A DNA stretch of 64,000 bases, from assembly GCA_002778195.1 (NCBI GenBank), contig PCDI01000016.1:34332-98331 (forward strand), in the 5' to 3' direction. Within the stretch, counting starts at the first letter, position 1. Every line of letters begins with the position of its first letter. The notes below the pieces were generated by a model. That model searched no databases and was not told the origin of the DNA. It saw only the letters and a program-made list of their open reading frames with translations. This DNA comes from Raffaelea ambrosiae. Its lineage: Eukaryota; Ascomycota; Sordariomycetes; Ophiostomatales; Ophiostomataceae. The position numbers and the translations under genes are program-made. Shown here piece by piece: positions 10,918 through 19,641 of this stretch.

Positions 10918-13212
10918 CTACTCTGGCTTTCCATGCTGCTGGATCTCCAGACGGAAGTCTTCCCCGCCGGCCGCCGCCGCGGTGCCCGTCTGGCTTCTCT
11001 CCAGCTTGACCAAGATCTGCCGCGCCGCCTGCTCCATGCCGTCCACGCTTCGCAGCGCTTGTGCACCGCCATTTCCGCCATGTCCGCCATTTCCGCCACG
11101 GCCGCCGCTCCCCGGTGTCGCTGCCGCTGCCGCCGCACCCACGGGTCCGTGGAACACCGGCGCCAGCCGCGAGCCCTTCCACAGCGGCACCCGCCCCTGC
11201 CGCGCCGCGACGATGGTGGCCCCCAGCAGCACCAGGGCCGCCGCCGCCAGCGTCGCGGGCAGCGCGATCCACGGCCAGTGCACCTCCAGACAGGTGGCAT
11301 AGTGGCGGACGGTGCCGCGGGCGGGCTCGCTCCAGTGGGCCTGGCCGTTGCCGCGCATGTAGACGGAGACGGCGTCGGCGACGCCCTGGAACGCGTCGCG
11401 CAGGCTGTCCGCGGTGACGGTGCCGTACGCGTAGAGCGTGACGAGCGACTGCGGGCCCCGGGTAAAGGCAATGTTGTTGCTGTTGTCGTTGAGGGTGGCG
11501 GTGACGCTGCCGCTGAACACGTCGCGCATGAACAGATACCAGAGGCTGTTCTGCGTAAAGAAGTCAAACACGTACAGGCAGCGGCGGTCGAGCAGGCCGG
11601 CCAGAAAGGCGGTCTCGGCGCCGGCGGTGCCGCTGGTGTCGCTGGCGTCCGGGCGCAGCAGCGCGTCCGGGATGGCGTCCCGGTACGGCAGCCAGTGCTG
11701 CGCGGACGCGTTGATGGCCGACACGTTGGCGTAGCCGGCGTGCGCCAGGTGGTCCATCTCGGCGGCGGTGAGGCAGCGCGTGTCGATGGTGGCCATGGTC
11801 CACGAGGTGGTGTTGAGGCCCCAGGCCGCCGTGGTGTCCGCGGGGAACGACGCGCCGCCCGGTCCGTCGACCACCGTCTCGGTCAGCACGCCGTTGGCCA
11901 CGTCGGCGCGGTAGGTCTGGACGCACGGCGCCAGCAAGCACTGGACGGCGCCGTAGCCGCGGCAGCGCCACGTGTCGTTGGTGGCGGCATCGTCGCACCC
12001 GCTGAGGGGGTGGCCGGTCACCGGGTCCACGCGCCGCGCGGTATAGTAGGTCGCGCCCTGCAGCAGCAGCACGGTGCCGGTGTCCGGCACCCCCGCCACG
12101 AAGACGCTCCGGTCGCCGTTCACGAGCGAGGCGGACCAGTTCATGGCGATGCCCGCGCCGGGCAGCTCCGTGTACTGCTGCCACAACCACGGGTCGTCGC
12201 ACGTGTCGTCGGGATCGGCGTCCGACAAGACGCAGGTCGTGTTGACGACCAGCGCCTCGCTGCGGTCGTCGCAGCGGCTGCAGTAGCCGACGCTGCTGTA
12301 GGTGCCGGCAAAGGTGCAGTTGCCCGTGGCGCACGCAAAGGCGGGCTGGCTGCGGCGGTTGTAGATGCCCTCGTTGAAGGCGGACTGCAGGGCCGGCGCG
12401 AGCACGACCGTAGCGGCGCCCAAGTGCAGGCCCGTCCCCGCAAAGTAGTTGGTCCGCGGGATGGTCGCCGCGCCGACCGCCAGCACGGTCGTGCAGCTGG
12501 TGAACTGGATGAGCTGCTGCACGAACGGGTCGATGGCCACGGACAGGACGACCAGGAGGGCCGCCCAGGCCGTCCACCGTCCTGCCCCTTCCGCGGCGGC
12601 GCCCTGAACGCCCCTCCCACTGGACGACGGCCGCAGCCGCAGCAGCAGCAGGTGCGTCCCGAGCCACTGGAGGGCACCCAGCGCGTGGCTGCCGGCGTCG
12701 GAGAAGGACACGAGGTCCTGCAGCGGGCGCGGGCGGCCGGCCAGCCACAGCCACTGCTGCTGGCTGATGCAGGCGGCGAGCACGTAGGCCAGACCGCCCT
12801 CGAGGACAAACGCGTAGATGGACAGCAGCGTGTTGAGGGAGATGGAAAAGGGCCAGTCGGGCTGGGGCCGTCCCGCGTGCGGGGCCAGCGTGGCCACAAT
12901 GGCGACGATGCTGACGAGCATCAGGAGGCCCGCGGCCATCTCGGGCAGCCAGAGCGCCAGTGTCTGCGGCCACGTCATGGACGCGGGCGGCGGCGGCGGC
13001 GGCGGTTCCAACGGGATGCTGTCCCATGGGACCGGGGGTGAGCATGGTGCGTCGGTGTTTTCATTGGGTTTTTCCGACATCAGGGGCACCTGCTGTTCCT
13101 GTATCGCGTCGTGTTCTTGCTGCTGCTGTAGGTGCGGCTGGTGTTGGACTGGGCCGGAATATGTCTGCGCTGTCGCTTCTTCCGAAGCGGAGGAAAACGT
13201 GTAGGAAGCCAT
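10918..13212 (-). CDS. DUF3176 multi-pass membrane protein
   Basis: A single uninterrupted exon encodes 764 residues. The frame stays open to 13287, but the codon there is GTG; the ATG at 13212 sits in a near-ideal context (cgccATGGC) and is chosen. After a Gln- and Pro-rich N-terminus there are hydrophobic helices at about 92-112, 126-150 and 215-235. The pattern around them (WLPEM, DWPFSISLNTLLSIYAF, ISQQQWLWL, IDPFVQQLIQF) is that of DUF3176, a fungal family of unknown function. A long, cysteine-containing, probably extracytoplasmic part with several N-x-S/T sites follows, then a final membrane helix near 655-675 and a short Gly/Ala-rich cytoplasmic tail. It converges with the giant gene. 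No function is assigned. Confidence 0.85.
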   Translation of the reverse strand: MASYTFSSASEEATAQTYSGPVQHQPHLQQQQEHDAIQEQQVPLMSEKPNENTDAPCSPPVPWDSIPLEPPPPPPPASMTWPQTLALWLPEMAAGLLMLVSIVAIVATLAPHAGRPQPDWPFSISLNTLLSIYAFVLEGGLAYVLAACISQQQWLWLAGRPRPLQDLVSFSDAGSHALGALQWLGTHLLLLRLRPSSSGRGVQGAAAEGAGRWTAWAALLVVLSVAIDPFVQQLIQFTSCTTVLAVGAATIPRTNYFAGTGLHLGAATVVLAPALQSAFNEGIYNRRSQPAFACATGNCTFAGTYSSVGYCSRCDDRSEALVVNTTCVLSDADPDDTCDDPWLWQQYTELPGAGIAMNWSASLVNGDRSVFVAGVPDTGTVLLLQGATYYTARRVDPVTGHPLSGCDDAATNDTWRCRGYGAVQCLLAPCVQTYRADVANGVLTETVVDGPGGASFPADTTAAWGLNTTSWTMATIDTRCLTAAEMDHLAHAGYANVSAINASAQHWLPYRDAIPDALLRPDASDTSGTAGAETAFLAGLLDRRCLYVFDFFTQNSLWYLFMRDVFSGSVTATLNDNSNNIAFTRGPQSLVTLYAYGTVTADSLRDAFQGVADAVSVYMRGNGQAHWSEPARGTVRHYATCLEVHWPWIALPATLAAAALVLLGATIVAARQGRVPLWKGSRLAPVFHGPVGAAAAAATPGSGGRGGNGGHGGNGGAQALRSVDGMEQAARQILVKLERSQTGTAAAAGGEDFRLEIQQHGKPE

Positions 13213-14155
13213 GGCGAAAATGGCGAAAAGTCGGCTGTTCGCCCCAATTGCGTTCGCAGCATGGATGTCGGTGGAGGAAGAGTCCACGGGAACAGGAAGG
13301 ACAAGAACAAGGTATATATGAATAAAAATAAAAGAAAAAAGGCTTCACGGGAACGCACAGCACGCACATTGGGTTGCAATTAGAAACACACAGCCTTGGC
13401 TACCACACCTTGAGTTAAAACACACAGCCTTGGCTACCACACCCTGCGTTAAACCAAGCAACCTGCCACACCTTGAGTTAAAATAAGCAACCTTGGCTGC
13501 CACGCCTTGAAAACTCAAAAAGTTTATATTCATAGGGATTGTGTCTGGAAGTTGACCTATTCTGTTTGTAACGGAGGGTATTCCGTTTGGACAGACTTTC
13601 AGAGGGAACAGAAGCAACCTAGGATGCAGTTTCTCGTAGACTTGTACGGAAAGTCGCTTCTTCTGTTGTAGATGGGGTCACGGACCGTTGCGGGCAAGTT
13701 GCTAATACTGGTCTGATGTGGAGCTGGATCGACACGGCCGAGATGCTTAGTTTGTAAAGTGGGCCGGCCTTAATATGAAAATAGACGAATCGATTGGCTG
13801 TTGCCTCGTATTGGACCCACTACACGAAAGAAGTCCTGATCCCCGCATGTCTCCTCCCGTCTCTACAAAGCACCGCTTGCTCATGCATTCCGGACGAACG
13901 ATAAGCACAAGACCTCATCTTGTAAGGCGAACGAGCTGGTATCCTGGTGTTGTGTCCTCGTATGTTGTATGCCTGGACGGCGAAGGGCCACTTCTTGACC
14001 GAGCTCAAACGGCTCCCGGAAGGTGCCCTGGTGGTCAATGGGTGTCTTTTGTGGCGTGCCGTTGCAGCAGAGAACCATGTGTGGTGGTCACGGGGACACG
14101 AAAGGAACGTTGGACCAGCAGCCCGCACCTCGCAAGGCGTCCGTCCTGCCCCGTG
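13213..14155. other. Intergenic region upstream of the DUF3176 gene
   Basis: No gene is recognised in this 0.94 kb. It holds a degenerate tandem repeat (13384-13512) and otherwise ordinary sequence. Long plus-strand frames here run on as the antisense of the hydrolase gene and were dismissed. Confidence 0.6.
13384..13512. repeat. Degenerate tandem repeat, about 35-bp unit, four copies
   Basis: The core GCCTTGGCTACCACACC then TTGAGTTAAA occurs twice nearly perfectly (from about 13384 and 13420) and twice more in decayed form (from about 13454 and 13483). It is non-coding. Confidence 0.8.
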
Positions 14156-15187
14156 TCACTCCGGCACGGCCCAGGACGCCGCACACTCCAGCGCAAAGCC
14201 GAAGCTGTGCGCATACCACCCGGCGGCCCAGTAGCTCAGCTCCAGGTTGTGCGGGGCGGCGGGCAGGAGGCTGGTGTCGACGCGCGTGCTCTGCGGGAAG
14301 CCGGCGGCAAAGTCGCGGATGTGTGCCTCGGTGGCGCGCCAGTAGTGGTCGCGGCCGGCGAGGCCGATCAGCACGGGGGCGACCACGTGCGCGCCCCATG
14401 CGGCCTGCCACGTGGACAGCCAGTCCGTGCGCAGGCAGGCGATCTCGGGCCACGGCATGGCGTGGTCGAGCCGCGCCGACGCGGCGTAGACCTCGTCGGC
14501 GGCGGTGCCGAGCAGCAGCAGCGCGCTGTCCTTGACGGCGACGGGGATGTTCATGTGGGTGGGCGGCGGCGCCCCGGGGGCCGGCCCGTGGCTGCGGCCG
14601 GCGTCGTGGTCCCGGATGCCCACCGCCGAGCCGAAGCCCGACAAGACGAGCCCGCCGAGGGGGTACGGCGGCGGCCGAGTCGCCTCTGGCGCGTTCTGCT
14701 TGTTCTGCGCCTCCTGCGCCTCTGGCGCGTTCTGCGCGTCCTGCGCCTTTTGCGCGTCCTGCGCGTGCAGGGCGGCGGCCACAATGGCGCCGTTGACGCC
14801 GAGGCTGTGGCAGTGCAGCACGACGCAGGTGCAGCCCTGGGGCGCGCCGAACTGCCGCCACAGCGCCGGCAGGATGGCCTGGTGCAGCCGGCGGCCCCAG
14901 GCCTCGGGGAAGCTGTCCCCGCCCGCGACCAGCGCCACGGGCGTCGACGCCCCGTAGCCGGGACGGTCGATGGCGACAAAGGGCACCGACAGCGCATCGC
15001 TCAGCCCGCGCGCCGAGTAGGCCGGCGTGGCGTCAAAGTAGCTGCTGGAGTAGCTGCCGCCATGCAGGCCCACCACCAGCGGGCGGTAGCGGGGCGCCCG
15101 CGACGCGTCTTGCGCGGTGGCCGCGGGCAGGTTGTGTCGCCCCGCGAGGACGGTGTCGTCGGGGAGCGTCAGCGTAAACGTCTCCAT
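14156..15187 (-). CDS. Alpha/beta hydrolase
   Basis: One exon, 343 residues. The open frame runs to 15256 but its first codon there is TTG, so the ATG at 15187 (METFTL) is used. Alpha/beta-hydrolase landmarks are present in order: the oxyanion-hole GLHGG at 40-44, a nucleophile elbow HCHSLG with Ser128 (the usual first Gly is replaced by Cys126), an acid candidate in GLAGRD (Asp280) and a catalytic His candidate His313 in APHNLELSYW. Residues about 142-169, in the place of the cap or lid, are an Ala/Gln-rich repeat (AQDAQKAQDAQ...). No signal peptide is seen, so it is probably cytosolic. Substrate is unknown; esterase, thioesterase or epoxide-hydrolase-like activities are all possible. Confidence 0.85.
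   Translation of the reverse strand: METFTLTLPDDTVLAGRHNLPAATAQDASRAPRYRPLVVGLHGGSYSSSYFDATPAYSARGLSDALSVPFVAIDRPGYGASTPVALVAGGDSFPEAWGRRLHQAILPALWRQFGAPQGCTCVVLHCHSLGVNGAIVAAALHAQDAQKAQDAQNAPEAQEAQNKQNAPEATRPPPYPLGGLVLSGFGSAVGIRDHDAGRSHGPAPGAPPPTHMNIPVAVKDSALLLLGTAADEVYAASARLDHAMPWPEIACLRTDWLSTWQAAWGAHVVAPVLIGLAGRDHYWRATEAHIRDFAAGFPQSTRVDTSLLPAAPHNLELSYWAAGWYAHSFGFALECAASWAVPE
14683..14769 (-). repeat. Ala/Gln-coding repeat inside the hydrolase
   Basis: Imperfect repeats of a GCGTCCTGCGCC-like unit (plus strand) encode Ala-Gln-Asp/Asn/Glu triplets. The frame is preserved throughout. Confidence 0.75.
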
Positions 15188-16425
15188 CGTGCCGGCACGG
15201 GATTCCGTAGGGGTTTCGTGGGCAGCAGGGCAGACGCCAACAAACAGCTGAGACAAGTGGGGGGTGCTGTCGTGCGGACGGTACTGATCAAGGGGGGGAG
15301 GGGGGCGTAGGGCTGTCCTTCAGTGGCAAAGTGGCCATACTGTCTCACCAGGCAGTGGGGACGGGTTCTGCTGACAAAAACAATGTTCCGTACGCGGGGT
15401 AAGCGAGCGGGCACTAAACGGGGCGGTGGCGGTTTAGCAGGGTCTGAGCTTTTGTCGCTTAGTTATTGCCGTGGACCCGTTACACTTTGTCCGTTTTGGG
15501 GTTGTAGGGGTTTCTACATAGTTACATAGTAACTAACTAGGTGTCTGTCTTGCGGTCACTTCTCGTCTTTTCTCCTGTTTGTCACTCGCTGCTGCGGAAG
15601 CAAAACAAAAAGCGACTGTGTCAGGAAGAGGTGGCTCGGGTGTGTGTGTACTGTTTCCGTACAATCCAGCCGCGTACAGGCGCAAAGCAAAGCAAGAAAC
15701 GATTGATGACGCCAGGGTTTTCTCTATTCCTGTCAAAATTGGGTCTCCTAGAGAACGCTTTGTACAACGATTGCTTGATTTTGCCATCTCAAGTCGGCAG
15801 CCTCCTAACAACATCGTCATTGACTCATCATTCAATTCTACATCTTCTGTTTGGGGGGGTCGGCCACGAGTACACTGGGGGTTACTGCGGGTTTCAGGGC
15901 ATGCACCAAGTTACTCTATGCGCACCACCACCCATGCTTGGCTTTCCTTGATAGTCCACGAATTTATCGGAATCACGTACAGCATCCGGCCTTGTTCAAA
16001 TAGGACTCCCGCTTATCATGGGCCAAGGCGGAACGGCATCCGACAGATCTTGCGACAATCTCCCCTTGTTCTTGGCCCAAGATGTCGCAAATCCGCACCT
16101 GTTATCAGAGGCGCCGCCAAGATCACTCCGACGAGGGGCCTTCCTCCTATCGTCGTCACATCGGCCAAGGTCTTTGCAAAGCAACGCCGATAGGAAGATG
16201 GGCTTTCTTGGATTGTCTTCCCATCGAGCCAGCGATAGGGACGAATCGAGCCTGCCAAAAACGGCGAATCTTTTGGATCCAGATGTGTCTAGATGTATAG
16301 AGAATGCGTCCCCAAGTCCACGTCGTAGTCCACCCATTTGCACACAACCACAAAGAGAAGCTCTCTCTCTTTACTCGGGGGGCCTTGCAATCTATTCCAG
16401 CGACCTCGTTGTCTGACACCCGACC
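15188..16425. other. Divergent promoter region, hydrolase / NCS1 permease
   Basis: This 1.24 kb lies between the start of the hydrolase (minus) and the permease (plus). No convincing gene is seen: the longest frame, 15579-16193, starts at TTG and shows no domain. A cluster of GATA sites occupies 16013-16238. Confidence 0.6.
16013..16238. promoter_or_regulatory. Cluster of GATA-factor (HGATAR) sites before the NCS1 permease
   Basis: Five sites fit HGATAR within 226 bp: TGATAA (minus strand, 16013-16018), CTGATAA (minus, 16102-16108), CGATAG (minus, 16147-16152), CGATAG (plus, 16188-16193) and CGATAG (plus, 16233-16238). In ascomycetes AreA/Gln3-type GATA factors switch on permeases and catabolic genes when good nitrogen sources are scarce, which fits the gene that starts at 16426. 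The sites are short and regulation is inferred. Confidence 0.45.
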
Positions 16426-18675
16426 ATGTTCGGCGGCCCGGGAGTACGGGCCAGGCGGCTGGCTGGGCCCTTTCGCTCGTGGGCTGCTTTCGACCAGGCC
16501 ATCCGGGCTCCCCACGTCGTCCAAGGCGCGACGCAGATTGGCAACGCCCGGTGGTCCAACAGAGACGTCGAGCCGACGCCCGTCCAGGAGCGCACGTGGA
16601 ACTGGTACAATCTGCCGACGTACTGGATGGCCTCGACGTTCAGTCCGACGGGGTGGAATGCGGCCTCGTCGCTGATTGCCGTCGGTCTTGTATGTGCAGG
16701 GCCAAGACTCCGACCACGAGCTATTGCAAAGCTGACTGAGAACAACGCCCGGCTAGACATGGGAGCAGGCCCTTATCTCGGCCGTCCTCGGCTCCTTCAT
16801 CTCCGGCATCATGGTTGTCGTCATGGCCCGCCCCGGGGCCGTCTATCACGTTGGATTGTAAGTATGTCTCTTTTTCTGGGGGGGGGGGGGCTTTTCCTCA
16901 TGCTGGTGCTGACCACCACTGTTCCACTCTCTTCGTGCTGCAGCCCTGTCGTGGCCCGCACCGCCTACGGCATCTATGGCGCCTACTTCTTCATTGGCCT
17001 CCGCGCGCTTGTGTGCGTCATCTGGTTCGGCGTCAACACGTACTACGGCGGCAATCTGCTGTCCGTCTGCATTCGCTGCCTGGCGGGCGATCGATGGAAC
17101 AATCGGCCCAACACGCTGCCGGAGTCGGCCGATGTCACGTCCAAGCAGCTGATCTGCTTCTTTGTGGTGTGGATCCTGCAGTTTCCCTTTGTATGTGAAG
17201 ACTACGCATGTCAGACTGGCTCAAAAACTCAGATGCAAGACTCAAAACTCAAGACTCAATGCTCCCTCCTGCCCAGTAGCTGACTCGAGGCCTCTCTATT
17301 GCAGACCTGGCTTCATCCCAGCAAGATACAGTACGTCTTCAATGTCAAGGGGATCGTCCTGCCCATCGCCACCTTGGGCCTCTTTGGCTGGGCCATCCAC
17401 AACGGCGCCGGCCTGAACAGCAGCGTCCTCGATCTGGCCTCGTCGGGCAGCTCGGCAACAGCCGCCACGACACCCCTGGGCTGGTCCGTCATGTCTGGCA
17501 TCAACGTCATCCTGGGCACCCTCTCGCCCACGTTCGTCAACCAGCCCGATCTGGCCCGCTACACCAAGAAGCCCTGGCATGCTGGATGGCTGCAGGGGCT
17601 CTTCCTCTTTGTTTTCAAAGTCTTGGTTCTCTTCCTCGGCATGGCCTCGACGGTATCTATGCAGGGTGTCTGGGGCACGGCCAAGTGTAAGAATGTTTTT
17701 TTTATTCCCTCATAGTACTCCTCTGTCGCTGTTTTACTTTTCCTTTCTTACCCACCCCCCTCTGTTGTTTTCGTCCACCAGAGTCTCTGGTCCATGTCTA
17801 ACGCGTGCCGATGCACCAGGGAACATATGGGACTTCTTGACCGCCGTGCTGGACCACAACTGGACCCCGGCCGCGCGAGCGGGCGTCTTCCTCGTCGCCT
17901 TCTCATTCGTCTTCTCCATATTCGGCACCAACTTTGGAGCCAACTCGATTCCTTTCGGCTCCGATGTCTCCGGTCTGCTGCCGCAGTATCTGACCATCCG
18001 CAGGGGCCAGATCGTCTGCGCCATCCTCGGCCTCTGTGTTGTGCCTTGGAAGCTGCTGACCAGTGCCTCGACCTTTCTTACCTTTCTCGGCTCCTACAAC
18101 ATTTTCATGGCACCGCTGTGTGCGGTACGTACCGCCCCTATGCAATTGGAGCGTATTGTTTTGTGCTTGTGTAGAGCCGCAGCAGCGCAGCACCGGCGCT
18201 GACTGTGCTTTAGGTCATTCTTGTCGACTACCTTCTCGTGCGCAACGGCAACTATCACATTCCCTCGGCGTATCGCGCACACAAGGGCGACGTCTACTGG
18301 TATTGGGGCGGCGTGAACTGGGTGGGCGCCTTGTGCTGGGTTGCCGGCATGTCCCTGGGTCTTCCCGGGCTCGTGGCCCAGTTCCAGCCCAAGGCCGTCG
18401 CCGTGGGTGCCAAGAACCTCTACAAGCTGAGCTGGATGATCTGCTTTGCTGCAACCTCGGTTCTGTACTACGTGCTCACCCGATTTGTCCATACACGCAT
18501 TGTGCCCCAGGGCGGTGAATCGCTTCTCGACGACGGCTTCGAGTACATGGGCCGGGAAGGTCGGGAAGGCTTCTTCCCCGGTGAGCGAGAGAGCAATGCG
18601 TCCACTGTTATATACGGCACAAATGTCGTCGTGGAGACTACCCAGGCGGGCACCCACAGTGAGAAAAAGACTTGA
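16426..18675 (+). CDS. NCS1-family nucleobase/allantoin permease (Fur4/Dal4 type)
   Basis: Six exons (16426-16689, 16769-16857, 16944-17190, 17305-17686, 17820-18124, 18214-18675) join in frame to 582 residues. The N-terminus has the NCS1 signature NRDVEPTPVQERTWNWYNLPTYW, followed by about twelve hydrophobic helices, including NPTFVNQPD-like LSPTFVNQPDLARY and WNIWDFL. NCS1 carriers bring uracil, uridine, allantoin, cytosine or thiamine across the plasma membrane by proton symport; the overall pattern is Fur4/Dal4-like but the substrate cannot be settled by eye. The fourth splice (t|gg) makes the Trp of WNIWDF, which supports the GTAAG donor at 17687. Intron 2 has a 13-G run. The upstream GATA cluster suggests nitrogen control. 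Confidence 0.9.
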
Positions 18676-18818
18676 GCGATGCCATTCATCGAGGATGTGG
18701 CAGCCACACCTTATCCTACATGGGACGGCACCGTATGGGGAGAACTAGACCCCCAAGTTTGTGAAATAGAACAGTCTTCCCATACAATGTGCTGCTAGGG
18801 ACGATACACTCCCCCCCT

Positions 18819-18832
18819 CCCCCCCCCCCCCC
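18819..18832. repeat. C14 homopolymer
   Basis: A 14-C run, preceded by CCCCCCCT, lies between the permease and the SDR remnant. Confidence 0.9.
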
Positions 18833-18902
18833 TTATGCCGTTCCAAGTGTATGCATGTGATCATGTTCACGAAGTCCCCCAAGACGTCCGGCAGCCCGTC
18901 CT

Positions 18903-19352
18903 TTACGGCAGGTGAATCCCGCCGTCCCCGGCGATGAGCTGGCCCTGGATGAAGCTGCTGTCGGGATGGGCCAGAAACTCCACGGCAATGGCAACCTCCT
19001 CGATCGTGCCCTACCGCTTGATGTGCTGGCTCGCCGCCAGGCGCGCGGCCACGGGCGACCCCTGCATGCTCAGGTCCGTCTCGATCGGCCCCGGCGCGAC
19101 GACGTTGATGGTGATCCCCCGCGGGCCCAGCTCGTCGGCCAGCGACACCGGCAGCGCCTTCAGCGCTCCCTTGGACGCCCTGTAGACCGGCAGCATGTAC
19201 GACCCCGGGCGCGCGGCGATGCTCGAGATGTTGGTGATGCGGCCGCCCGCCGGCATGTACGGCAGGGCGGCCTGGATGAGCACAAACGGGCCGCGCACGT
19301 TGATGTGAAAGACGGCGTCTTTGATCCCATCCATGCTGTTCTTGATGTCTAC
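18903..19352 (-). pseudogene. Truncated short-chain dehydrogenase/reductase (SDR) remnant
   Basis: The frame read from about 19352 encodes the C-terminal half of a classical SDR: FHINVRGPF, GGRITNISSIAA, then the catalytic YRASKG (Tyr-x3-Lys) and the INVVAPGPIETD stretch. At 19011-19013 an in-frame TAG follows HIKR. Beyond it the same frame continues for 35 sensible SDR codons (GTIEEVAIAVEFLAHP...GDGGIHLP) to a TAA at 18903-18905. The N-terminal Rossmann half with the TGxxxGxG motif is not found upstream, so the gene is broken twice: 5' truncation plus a nonsense codon. Many SDRs have Trp or Ile at this position (KRWG/KRIG), so a single TGG-to-TAG change would explain the stop. Confidence 0.75.
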
Positions 19353-19641
19353 CTGTGCAGCGGGGGTCCCCTGGCTTCCCGCCCAAAGCCTTCGTAAAAA
19401 AAGCCCGCATACGGTTGTTTGCCGTACTGGTTCGGCATAACCAGATCACAGACCGTCATGTGACAAGGAGCTTCTACAAATCACACAGGAGCAGCAGGCA
19501 AAGAGTGTCGGTGTGGGGTACGCATCTGTTGGGTATCCCGCCTCTCTGCACATTGTCTTCATTCACAGACAGCATTGACGGTACGACAAGCGGTGGCCTG
19601 GAAACACAAGACGTAGACCCCGTGTCGAGCCGGATCAAGCA

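Noticed and set aside
10870..13041. 723-codon plus-strand open frame
   Set aside because: It is antisense to the DUF3176 gene, whose membrane topology and family motifs are convincing.
13775..15310. 511-codon plus-strand open frame
   Set aside because: It runs from intergenic DNA into the antisense of the alpha/beta hydrolase and has no domain.
15579..16193. 204-codon open frame upstream of the permease
   Set aside because: It starts at TTG rather than ATG, shows no domain, and spans the GATA-site promoter region.
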